Source: Karalla daura
Taxonomy: Eukaryota > Chordata > Actinopteri > Chaetodontiformes > Leiognathidae
Assembly (NCBI GenBank): GCA_029224185.1
Contig: CM055200.1
Location: forward strand, 9,936,670-10,000,669
DNA: 64,000 nt
Direction: 5' to 3'
The notes under the pieces were generated by a model. The model searched no databases and was not told the DNA's origin. It worked only from the letters and a program-made list of their open reading frames with translations. Each line of letters begins with the position of its first letter. The first letter of the stretch is position 1. Of this stretch, positions 14,501 to 23,893 are shown in pieces. Made by a program: the position numbers and the translations under genes.

Positions 14501-14555
14501 CCAAGACCGATACGAGTTCTCGTCTCACATCACACGAGGGGAGCATCGCTACTGA
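3145..14555 (+). CDS. ikzf1: Ikaros family zinc finger protein 1 (Ikaros)
   Basis: DNA-binding C2H2 zinc-finger transcription factor of lymphoid development, acting in nuclear chromatin complexes. Coding exons are 3145-3184, 3357-3470, 9518-9787, 11332-11499, 12679-12804, 13263-13397 and 13858-14555. All junctions are GT-AG and phase 1, giving 516 aa (human about 519). Four N-terminal fingers lie at about residues 119-226: CDICG...H, CSQCGASFTQKGNLLRH, CHLCSYACRRRDALTGH and CAYCGRSYKQRSSLEEH. Two C-terminal dimerisation fingers lie at about 461-513 (CEHCRVFFLDH, CNLCGHHSQDRYEFSSH). The conserved GGIRLPNGKLKCDICG, ESLRPLVQT and QDSTDTESNNEE segments are present. The N terminus (METEEAQEMAQMPG) and the IPEDLS-like VPEDLS identify Ikaros rather than Helios or Aiolos, and the neighbouring fignl1 agrees. 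The protein ends at EHRY, slightly shorter than mammalian EHRFHMS. The start is the first ATG after the 3130 acceptor. Confidence 0.97.
3498..3552. repeat. poly-C followed by AC microsatellite
   Basis: About 23 consecutive C are followed by about 16 AC dinucleotides. The tract sits 27 bases downstream of the ikzf1 splice donor at 3471. Confidence 0.95.
6650..7170. repeat. AT-rich low-complexity stretch with 20-bp tandem copy
   Basis: The stretch is rich in TAGCTA, GTTAA and AGATAA-like words. At 6802-6821 and 6822-6841 two adjacent 20-base copies differ at two positions. It looks like decayed simple sequence inside the ikzf1 intron. Confidence 0.5.
8476..8546. repeat. TG dinucleotide microsatellite
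   Basis: An uninterrupted TG tract of about 71 bases lies in the large ikzf1 intron. It generates spurious Cys/Val frames on + and His/Thr frames on -. Confidence 0.97.
9788..11331 (+). other. ikzf1 intron with possible regulatory blocks
   Basis: This is the intron between finger 1 and fingers 2-3. It contains two blocks of mixed, non-repetitive sequence (about 10090-10340 and 10690-10860) with homeodomain-like AATTA/TAAT words. A perfect POU octamer ATTTGCAT lies at 10780-10787. A G-rich tract follows (10936-10968). No exon was seen. Confidence 0.5.
10780..10787 (+). promoter_or_regulatory. perfect octamer motif ATTTGCAT in ikzf1 intron
   Basis: ATTTGCAT is the reverse complement of the Oct/POU octamer ATGCAAAT, which is common in lymphoid regulatory DNA. 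Eight bases occur often by chance. The placement inside a non-repetitive block of a lymphoid gene is the only supporting context. Confidence 0.25.
11500..12678 (+). other. ikzf1 intron between finger 3 and finger 4 exons
   Basis: Apart from the GA tract and short poly-T/poly-A runs I see only AT-rich intronic sequence. The donor is GTGAGT at 11500 and the acceptor TTGCAG ends at 12678. Confidence 0.8.
11511..11538. repeat. GA microsatellite next to ikzf1 donor
   Basis: Fourteen GA dinucleotides start 11 bases after the exon end at 11499. If the intron were retained, the frame would run into an Arg-Glu repeat and stop soon afterwards. Confidence 0.95.
12805..13857 (+). other. last two ikzf1 introns
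   Basis: The introns are 12805-13262 and 13398-13857, on either side of the 135-base exon 13263-13397. The second ends in a (TCC)n pyrimidine tract (about 13828-13850) that also serves as the polypyrimidine tract of the final acceptor. No other features were seen. Confidence 0.8.
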
Positions 14556-15430
14556 TCCTGCAGAGCGGGCCGAGGACACGCACCTCCACACAGACACACA
14601 GGGAGGTGTGTGCGTGCGTGCGTGTGTGTGTGTGTATGTGTGTAAAACAGACACACTCACTCACTGACATGCACCAGAAGTAAATACCATCGAAATACAT
14701 TATGTAAAATACCCAGAAGGAGTATTTGAGCAGTTTTTTTTATATACAAAGTATGCATGTTTGTTAAAAAATGTATTTACTTTCATTCAGATCCCATGCT
14801 TGAAAAGGTAACTAGTAAAAGGTAACTCAGTTACTGTGCAACATCCAGCATCGGTTTTAAAGTCATTTATTTACAGTTTCTTTATGTATAAAATGTATAA
14901 ATGTTTCTTTTTTTCTTTTGGAAACTACAGTTTTGTTCTAGATTTAAAATAGAAAATATGTCCGCTCTCTCATTCACACATCTCTGAATTGAAAATATAT
15001 TCTGTACTCTCCAGTGATCTTTAATGCATGAAGATCCACTTGAAGATTTGGATAAAATACAATCAATGAAAACAATCAGTGTAGATAACCTCACTTTTCC
15101 ATTCAAGTTTTCAACCGGCGCTTGTATTTGTACCAACCTATATTTTATTTATATCACATTTACACACATTTACTGTTTTGTATTTATTACAGTGATCAAT
15201 GTTTGTCTAGTATAGTCAATAAAAGCTGCATCTCTTTCTGTCCAGTTGTACTAAATGTGTTTGAGGTGAAAACATGGCTGCTGCTGGAAGCTATTTTTAG
15301 TTTTATCGAAGCTAAAATGTTCTCCTGGCCTTTTGTTTTGTACCTGATGGCTACAAATTGTTTCTGTCACAAAATGAAAACAAGCCATTTGAGGTGTGAA
15401 GGAGCTTTATGCTTGCAAAATATCAATAAA
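14556..15430 (+). terminator. ikzf1 3' untranslated region with polyadenylation signals
   Basis: After the stop codon at 14553-14555 there is a short GT tract (about 14606-14640) and AT-rich sequence. Canonical AATAAA hexamers lie at 15218-15223 and 15425-15430, and either could direct cleavage. Which is used cannot be told from the sequence. Confidence 0.6.
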
Positions 15431-16130
15431 GGATATTTTATATATGCAGAAGGGAGTCTTTTTATTTCCCACCAAATGTGTGTATTTAGTACTAATTGAG
15501 GAAAAAGCTGAATATGACCTTGGAGAAATTGTTAAGAGAATAAAAGCTGGTCCTCCTGGATATTTTAGGTCATTTCCCTTCACCGGACTATATTAACTTC
15601 TTGTCAAAGAATATAAAAATATTCACATTACTATTCAAACTCTGCCATAAATTAGGACCAAATTACTTCTGGAATAACTGCAAAGTTACTCCGGCTTTAA
15701 CTTCATCCCATCTCATCCTCTTAAGAAATTCACGCTCTGGAACCTGCTGAAATAATTAAGCTAAGGTGTCATTCAAGGCGCTGCTCGCTCCTACCTGTCA
15801 AGAAAGAGTCGAGAAGGAGTGAATGACTGGCATTTCAGGTCAAAATAATAAAGTGCAAAAAAACACAGAAAGAATGTTTGCTGTGAATAAATAAACGCTT
15901 CTCCACATGATGCACAATTATACCATATGGTGCAAGCATAGGTTTTCCATCAGACACACAGACCTTCAGTGTTTCATGAGGCGTCTTCTTCATTATTTCC
16001 ACATAAAAACATTTCTGCATATCGTCTCAATTCACCAAGGATGGAGGCCAAGCAGAGCACAAGGCTGCTGCAAGGAGACCGTCGTGTTAAAATTGGACAT
16101 CAAGGGACCGCTGGTAGGACACACAAACAC

Positions 16131-16161
<31 letters not shown>

Positions 16162-18987
16162 GCAGCTTGTCCACATGTGCCGCGTGAGCAGGACCTGAAG
16201 AGCCGCTGCGGTCCTCTGAGGAGCAGAGAGCTGGGACAGCGAGGATCAGGCACTGGAGCAGAAGGCAGGGGCCGGGACTCTGAGGGCCCGGCTGGGGCTG
16301 AGGCCGGCACAGGAGCTCAGCGGCACTACGCAGCCACAGCCTCGTCCAGATGGCTGCTGTGTGATTTAGCAGAAACGGGAAGCAGCTGTGGCCAGCACTG
16401 AACAACCCCCCCCCCCCTCCCATGTTTGACTGGGACCCAACAAGGGAGGTTGGGGGCAGGGGGGTGAGAGGGAGGGGGGGGGATTTGCATGAGAGGGATA
16501 ATCTGGCCAACCAGCTCCGGCCCTGCCAGAATCCCAAATCTCACTTCCCCTTTCAGCCATCTGACTGAAATACTCCTTAAAGAATCAGACATCGCCACTT
16601 CCAACTGTGCTGTAAACAGGATCCAACAAGATGTTAGAGGCCGCGCTCACTTCACATGACTGCGGGCCAGTAATGAGGGGCCATTACTGATCATTCACTG
16701 CAAACTGGGGGGATTTGATCTTTACGTCTGGGACCAGCCACACAATGAAATTTACACTTAAACAAATGATTCTTCACAGTATGATGTTACATTTGTATTA
16801 AAAATATATGGAATTACTTAATAACTTGAATGTATTTACAGTTTTTGACAGAATAAGATAAACTTATCTCTTATCTCTTATCAGTGACAGAAATTCTCCT
16901 TTTACAAATCCTGAAATACATCTTATATAAAACACTCTGAGAAATACATTAAAAAGGATATGAAAATATTGAAAAACTGCCACAGAAAAAAAAGTGGAGA
17001 TGAAAAAGTCTGTTAAGTGCAGGTGTCTGCAGGGATTGTGGTAAATATCTTATCATTTTTACAACACACTCACTATAGATTTACAATAAATTTTCACGGT
17101 CGTGGTTTCTTTTAAAGCCTTGCTATTAAACACACTGTGCTGGATTACTCAGCAAAAAGTCAGTGACTCATTTATTGGCTCTGGGGCAAAAAAAGAGTTT
17201 CTGCTGGAGTCTCTCTCCAGCCCACACGAGACAAAGGCAGGGAACACACCCTGGACAGATCTTCAGCCCATCACAGGACAAACACACACCATTCACTTTC
17301 TTACACTGTGGGTGACTGTGTGCTTGTCCTTAAAATATTTGAAAATGCAAAATGGCAAATAAAACAACGTATAACATGTTTTTTATTAACTGTCTCAGAC
17401 TTATCTTGGGGCCCATCGCTGTGGGAGAAAACATAAACTGCTAAAAAGCAGTACAACGCATTTTAAGCCCTGGCCCCATCAGACCAACAACCTGTGTAAT
17501 ATACTGCATAATACTTGTTTCCTTGGCTTGTTGCTGTTTTTTCATGTCAAATTTTTGTCATCATCATCATCTGTCCCCATCCTCAACATCAGTGCTGTGG
17601 ATCTTTGAGCAAGGCCCTTAACGCTTCCTGGGCAGAACAACTGCTCCTGGAAGAGGATGGGTGAGAGAAACAGAATGCAGAGAAACACTTTCACTGTATG
17701 TTGTATCTGTGACAAAAAGAGGCTAACCTAAGTTAAATTTTGTTAATGATTAAGTTGTCTTGTTTTATGATTTATCCAAAATAACCTGTGAACCCACTTT
17801 AATTCCAACACTCATATGGTTGATAATGAAAATTAGTCATTACAGAATGTACATGTATAGATAAAAACTATGAATATACTACAAACTATAAATACATTTT
17901 GCTTTAAGGTCTTTCTCATCACTCTCCAGTGTTTAAACACGTCACCTTAATTTCTAACAGAATATTTCTACTTTGCTGAGCAGACTCCTTCAATAACTGA
18001 GACCGTTGCTGTCACATTAGGAGTTCATTCATCATTCAGTCTCATTTATACGGCCTACGCGTTTGCGACCACAGAAACCCAGATGTGGCCAGTGGTGCGG
18101 GCCACGGTCAGGCTGGGCTACATGTTCACACCATATGGCAGCATTTTCAGCCCGCACTCTATGGATCCCACCAGCACCAGAGGAATTCTGTGCATCTGTC
18201 CCAGTCCAGCTGTGAGGAGTCCCTGAACACGGAGACGCCCCATTGGGTCTGCCTGTCTGTGTCTGCGTGTGTGTGTGTGTGTGCGTGTGTTTCGTGACTT
18301 TCACTGCTGGCTAATCCAACAAAGTTTCAATACAGTGGCCAAACACACGTCTGAAATATTTATCAGCGACTGGACAAAAAAGATGAAAAATAAATGAAAG
18401 TCTTTTTTCATGGTCTTCCAGATTCTCAAAGATTGTTTCATTAAATTTACATGATAATTTCACTTAATGTGTGCACGCCCTATAATGGTCGTCCCCTGAC
18501 AGCGATGTGTGCGTAAGGACGGCAAACTCAGAAATAAGCTGGACGTCTTGTTCGTTCAGACTGGAGGCTGGAAATGTATAAATCTGCAGCGCAATTCAGA
18601 ATACTGGAGCTGGGACATGTTTTCTAATCAAAGGGATGTATTGCAGTAAGAGATTTTCCTGTTGAGTCCACAGCTGTCCTAATCACCAACAGGAAGGAAG
18701 GCAAAGCAAAGGCAGCTAAGATTTCAGAGTTTTCAGTTTTGAGACACTGGATTCTGGATGTTGCTCAACGTGTGCCGATATGATTAGACCCGTCTAGCTT
18801 CAGGAACATTTCAGAACTATGAGACTTGAGGCAAACTGGTTCAGGGATGAGTAAATAAAGCTCCTAACAAGCGACCATGCTGCCCTCTGTGGATTAGACA
18901 TGGAGGAGGATCAAACGCCAAAATACACTGGAGAGGAACGAAGAAATGATGGTTCAACTCGGAGATTCAAGTGAGCAGAACAGTTAT
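15431..18987. other. intergenic region between ikzf1 and fignl1
   Basis: No convincing exon was found. It contains a CA tract (about 16131-16161), C-rich and G-rich short tracts near 16400-16480, a SINE-like fragment near 17550-17650 and a GT tract near 18263-18291. A mixed-composition block at about 16550-16770 might be conserved non-coding DNA, but this is a guess from texture. Confidence 0.6.
17550..17650 (+). mobile_element. possible SINE fragment
   Basis: The phrase GATCTTTGAGCAAGGCCCTT followed by an AACTGCTC box resembles a segment common in fish tRNA-derived SINEs. Ends and target-site duplications are not visible, so this is a degraded fragment at best. Confidence 0.35.
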
Positions 18988-18993
18988 TTTATT
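18988..18993 (-). terminator. fignl1 polyadenylation signal candidate
   Basis: TTTATT on the + strand is AATAAA on the - strand, about 360 bases downstream of the fignl1 stop. The intervening sequence has no other gene signal, so this is a plausible end of the fignl1 3' untranslated region. Confidence 0.5.
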
Positions 18994-19352
18994 AGGAAAA
19001 ACATACAATTTTAGCTGTGAAAATTCTTGTATGAAAGAAAAAAGATTTTTGACAAAGCAAGCAATGAGGATGCTTACTACATTGAAACTACAACATGTAA
19101 ACATTTAACCAACACATATATTTGAAACAACAAACTGGGATCTCAACATTAAAACAGCTGAATATTGTTACAATAAATAAAACAGACTGCTTGGAACAGT
19201 TAGCAGAACATTACTGGGCACTACAAACAAATACATGCCTACAATATTTAGGATTTACAGATTTCTTGAGCTGAAATCTTCTCTCCTCTACCCAGTACCA
19301 AATAACACCCACACCCCGAACAGAAACAGAAAACAAAACAGGTGGAGAAGTT

Positions 19353-21290
19353 TTATCGCCCACAGCCGAATGTCTTATTCCACTCCTCGTACAGCTCCAG
19401 GTCTTTGGAGGAGACGCTGGGTCGAACGGTCTTCAGGGCCTCCTGGAAGTCGCTGTAGAGGATGGGCCTGACCTGGTCTGCAGTGATGGTGGCGATGTCA
19501 CTGAGCCGGATGCTGCGGATGGGCCCCAGGGCGGCCTCTCTGCACAGCTGAGTCATGTCCGCCCCCGAGAAGCCTTCTGTGGCCGTCACCACCGCCTGCA
19601 GCTCCGGCTCCTGCAGCTTGTTCTTCTCCCGGGCCATGAGGTTGGCCACTATCTGGCAGCGGGCGGCCGCCTCGGGCAGGGGGATGTACAGCCTCTTGGC
19701 CAGGCGTCGCCGCGCGGCCTCGTCGATCTCCTGAGGCCGGTTGGTGGCGCCCACCACCAGGATGCGGTCCTCGGCCGCCGTGGCTGCCCCGTCCAGCTGA
19801 ACCAGGAACTCCGTTTTTATCCTGCGAGACGAGTCGTGCTCGCCGTCCGTCCGCTGGGACAGCAGGGAGTCGATTTCGTCGATGAAAATGACGGCGGGCT
19901 GGTGACAGCGGGCTATGGCGAACAGGGCACGCACCATTTTCTCCCCTTCGCCCACCCACTTGGATGTGAGCGATGAAGCACTGATGCTGAAGAAGGTGGC
20001 ACCCGACTGGCAAGCTATGCATTTCCCTATCAGGGTTTTTCCTGTCCCCGGAGGGCCAAACAGCAGGATGCCTTTAGGTGGACCCCGGAGACCAGTGAAG
20101 ATGTCCGGTCGCAGCATCGGCCAAACCACAATCTCCTTTATGGTGGTCTTGGCGAACTCCAGTCCTGCTATGTCGTCCCACGCGACTGGAGGCCCGTGGT
20201 CCATGATCTCACTCATGATCAGCTCGATTATCTTTGGCTCAAAGTTCTTCAGACGCTCATCCAGGATCTGAGGTTCCTCACTGGACTGATGACTTGGGCC
20301 ACTGTCTTCCTCCTCCTGTCGTGGAATAGGAGACACAAACTTGGAGAAAGCACCTCGAGGTCTGTTGGCGCCCAGGGACTTCTTCGTTGTTGTCGCCGCC
20401 GCCGCCATCCCAGCGGCCTGACCTCGCTGTGGCTGATGGGAATGTTTTTTCTGCTGATCGACAATCAGCTGCTCACGAGCTGTTTTGAAGTTGCTTCCAG
20501 CTCGTGGCTCAGCTGCTGCTTGACCTCCATGCTGCCCCCTGGTCCAGTCCCCTCCGTCCGTGTCGTAGAAATTCTTCCGTTTACATGAATTAGAGTTGGA
20601 GAAGAAGGAGGACGAGGAGGAAGAGGACTGATTGTTCTGCCAGCCCCCTGTAGGAGCTCCCTGTGGACCACCTGAGGGGTGATGGCTAAACATTGACTGT
20701 GGTCGAGCTGGAGGTCGGGAAAACACATTTGGATTCCCTGACGTATTAGTAAAATGATTAGCAGCGTTGTTGACCTCTGTTTTAGGCTGCGGTGTATCTA
20801 CAGGTTTGGACAAGGGAGCCTCTGACCTCACTCTGGTAACAGGAGGAACCAGGGTGGTGGTGCTGCTGCTGATCTCCTGCCCTACAGTTATGTTAACATC
20901 TCCTGGTGCCACCAGAGACGGGCCTCCTCCCCTTGCTCCAGCCTCAATCATCTTCTGCACGCAGGGCAGCTCCAGCACACCCTCCAAGGTCAAGGATGAC
21001 TCCCATTTGTCGCTGTGGTTCTTCTGATTGCGGGCCAGGTGCAGCGCGCTGTCTGCATAGTTGTTAAGCCCTGCTCGGGGGTCATCAGAGTCCAGCACTG
21101 CGGCGTAGCGCTCCGAGTAGGTCCTGAGCAGGCTGGCCATGCCGGCCTGAGAGAGCTGGGAGCTTGCCCATGCATACTGAATGGAGAGGATGTGGGCCCG
21201 GTAGGCATCAGCCGTCTGTTCAGGTGTACAGTTGCCAGATGAAATGTCAAAGGACCTCCTCTGCCATTCGTCCAGGTGTGCGCCACTCAT
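19353..21290 (-). CDS. fignl1: fidgetin-like protein 1, AAA+ ATPase
   Basis: AAA+ ATPase that acts with RAD51/DMC1 in homologous recombination and is related to microtubule-severing fidgetin. The intronless frame encodes 645 aa (human about 674). The N-terminal start MSGAHLDEWQRRSF matches the family. A RAD51-binding FKTA (FxxA type) lies near residue 267. The second short motif expected downstream reads FVSP (near residue 316) instead of the family's FVPP. Walker A is GPPGTGKT (about 410), Walker B VIFIDEIDSLLSQR (about 466), sensor I VVGATNRPQEID and the arginine-finger region EAARRRLAKRLYIPLP (about 525). The C-terminal Vps4-like segment ends NKTFGCGR. An acceptor (TTCACCAG) lies just upstream of the ATG, and an untranslated 5' exon ends at 21924. 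The tail-to-tail position next to ikzf1 is conserved in vertebrates. Confidence 0.97.
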   Translation of the reverse strand: MSGAHLDEWQRRSFDISSGNCTPEQTADAYRAHILSIQYAWASSQLSQAGMASLLRTYSERYAAVLDSDDPRAGLNNYADSALHLARNQKNHSDKWESSLTLEGVLELPCVQKMIEAGARGGGPSLVAPGDVNITVGQEISSSTTTLVPPVTRVRSEAPLSKPVDTPQPKTEVNNAANHFTNTSGNPNVFSRPPARPQSMFSHHPSGGPQGAPTGGWQNNQSSSSSSSFFSNSNSCKRKNFYDTDGGDWTRGQHGGQAAAEPRAGSNFKTAREQLIVDQQKKHSHQPQRGQAAGMAAAATTTKKSLGANRPRGAFSKFVSPIPRQEEEDSGPSHQSSEEPQILDERLKNFEPKIIELIMSEIMDHGPPVAWDDIAGLEFAKTTIKEIVVWPMLRPDIFTGLRGPPKGILLFGPPGTGKTLIGKCIACQSGATFFSISASSLTSKWVGEGEKMVRALFAIARCHQPAVIFIDEIDSLLSQRTDGEHDSSRRIKTEFLVQLDGAATAAEDRILVVGATNRPQEIDEAARRRLAKRLYIPLPEAAARCQIVANLMAREKNKLQEPELQAVVTATEGFSGADMTQLCREAALGPIRSIRLSDIATITADQVRPILYSDFQEALKTVRPSVSSKDLELYEEWNKTFGCGR

Positions 21291-22080
21291 GCCTGGCCTG
21301 CTCCAGTCTGGTGAAGGGAAGAGGACAAAAACTATTAAAAATACATGACCTCAGTAGAAGCCAGAGAAGATATGAGCACAAAAGTTACCTCTCATTACAT
21401 GACAGGCTCTGGTACGTATGAGTGCAATGATCAGAGCCCGGGATGCACAGACATATATTCTCTATTAATCAAAAATACACTGAGCCCTATTCACTATCAT
21501 GGTAATTTTACAGCACTTCTTCATCTTATATCTGTGTTAATTTGCTTTTCTATGAATACATCTGCATGCATGTGTAATACATGCGTATATGTGCGTATTA
21601 ATAATAAGGCATGGCTACTACTCATCTTAACATACAGAAAACAACTGCTGGGTATATATCGTCTGCAGTTTTGCACACTAGATTTTGCACTCTACTTATC
21701 TACTCTCTCACTAATGTTGCTAATATTGCTTTCGCGTCGTCTGCAACTTTTTTTGCATCACTGCGTATCGATCCTGTGTATTGTATTTGCACTCCTGCAG
21801 TCGCTATACCCTTACCCTATACCCTTCATCAGTTGTAAACAATCCACAAACTGAGCTCCACCAGAGGCAAGAAACCCGCACACACAGAAGGCCATGATAC
21901 TGAGGATACAGGAAGCCACTTACCGTTGTAGCTATCTTCTTGGTATAGTATGACAACACTGACGAAGCTCTACGCAATAAAAACGCTAAGTTTTAGCCGC
22001 TGGATTCTGACTAGAACGATATTAATTATTCCCGCCCGGCGCTTCTTCCTCAACGTGACGACTTCCGGTCACGTTCCAGT
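21291..22080 (-). promoter_or_regulatory. fignl1 5' untranslated exon, intron and promoter region
   Basis: On the - strand an exon ends ...ACAACG with donor GTAAGT at 21923-21918. The intron 21923-21308 ends in TTCACCAG, and the second exon begins at 21307 and contains the ATG at 21290. Upstream, 22031-22070 carries a GC-rich CCCGCCCGGC and an ETS-like ACTTCCGGT (22061-22069) next to a CGTGACG element. This is typical of a TATA-less housekeeping promoter, and the transcription start is probably near 22000-22070. Confidence 0.55.
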
Positions 22081-23064
<984 letters not shown>

Positions 23065-23085
23065 TGCATGCTGGGAGATGTAGTA
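23065..23085 (-). promoter_or_regulatory. ZNF143/Staf-type motif upstream of ttl
   Basis: The + strand carries GCATGCTGGGAGATGTAGTA. Its reverse complement matches the known ZNF143 (SBS) consensus ACTACA..TCCCAGCATGC at nearly every position. Such sites mark vertebrate promoters. It lies about 0.8 kb upstream of the ttl start codon and about 0.2 kb upstream of a CpG-rich stretch. Confidence 0.55.
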
Positions 23086-23259
23086 ACTATGATGTTGATC
23101 ATCACTGAGGGCTGAAAATCGATCTCTATTATTTTCAAAGACTTGATCCTTCCGAATATGACATAATCCAGGGTGCACTCATTTAATTCATAAATTGTAA
23201 GAACGTCTTGCATATAAATTTAAAGTGACGTCAATGTAAGCGGAAACTACACTACCCAC

Positions 23260-23893
23260 ACCCCCGGAGCTTTTTGTTAACGCCGTCGACTGCTGCGGAG
23301 TCGCAGAGGTGAGAGCCGCAGCTGCCGGCAGAAAAACAGGCGCTGTGTGGGATATTATTGTCTAGTCGGTTTGTCAACGTCACGCTCCGCTCACCCCTAA
23401 AGTGTTTTCCTTCGGGCAGGGCCACCGGGAAAGTTCCCCGGATAGGAATCCCCAGCGGTCGCCCTCCGTTAGCTTCCATAGTAGCTACAGCAGAGACGGG
23501 ATGTAGGTGAGTGCAGAGGGAGCAGCCCCGGAGCCGGCAGCAGCAGCAGACAGGCAGGCAGGCAGGCAGTCACACCCTGGTCTGGGGGGGAAGGACTGAG
23601 CTCTGCCTCCTTCCCACTCTAACCGGCTCTCCTCCACCTGCTACCATGTAATGTCCGCGACAGCGCTAGCCACGGACTCGAGAACTGGAAGTTTGAGCAG
23701 ATCAAAGTGAGGTTGGTGTTGAGGGCTGGATATGACTGACTCATCATCATGGCATCAGGGACACGGGAGATAACCCTGATCCTGTCTGCTGCAGCCCCGA
23801 CCAGATAGCCTCACAGCGAAGCCACACCGCTGCAGTGATCCGCGGATCCTGTCTTTTCTCTGATCTACGTCCAACACAACGCTGCTCGGCATT
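23260..23893 (+). promoter_or_regulatory. CpG-rich ttl promoter and leader with short upstream ORFs
   Basis: The stretch is GC- and CpG-rich compared with its flanks, which suggests the ttl transcription start. A possible donor ATGTAG|GTGAGT lies at 23507, so part may be intronic. If the DNA just before the coding exon is leader, it contains a start-stop element ATGTAA at 23646-23651 in a good ACC context. It also has an overlapping 19-codon upstream frame (23651-23710) and another upstream ATG near 23732. Confidence 0.5.

Noticed and set aside
16133..16604. Overlapping frames on both strands near 16.1-16.6 kb
   Set aside because: They arise from a CA tract and GC-rich DNA. No splice-consistent exon or family match was found.
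19498..20022. 174-codon - strand frame inside fignl1
   Set aside because: An out-of-frame shadow of the fignl1 ATPase domain, caused by high third-position GC.
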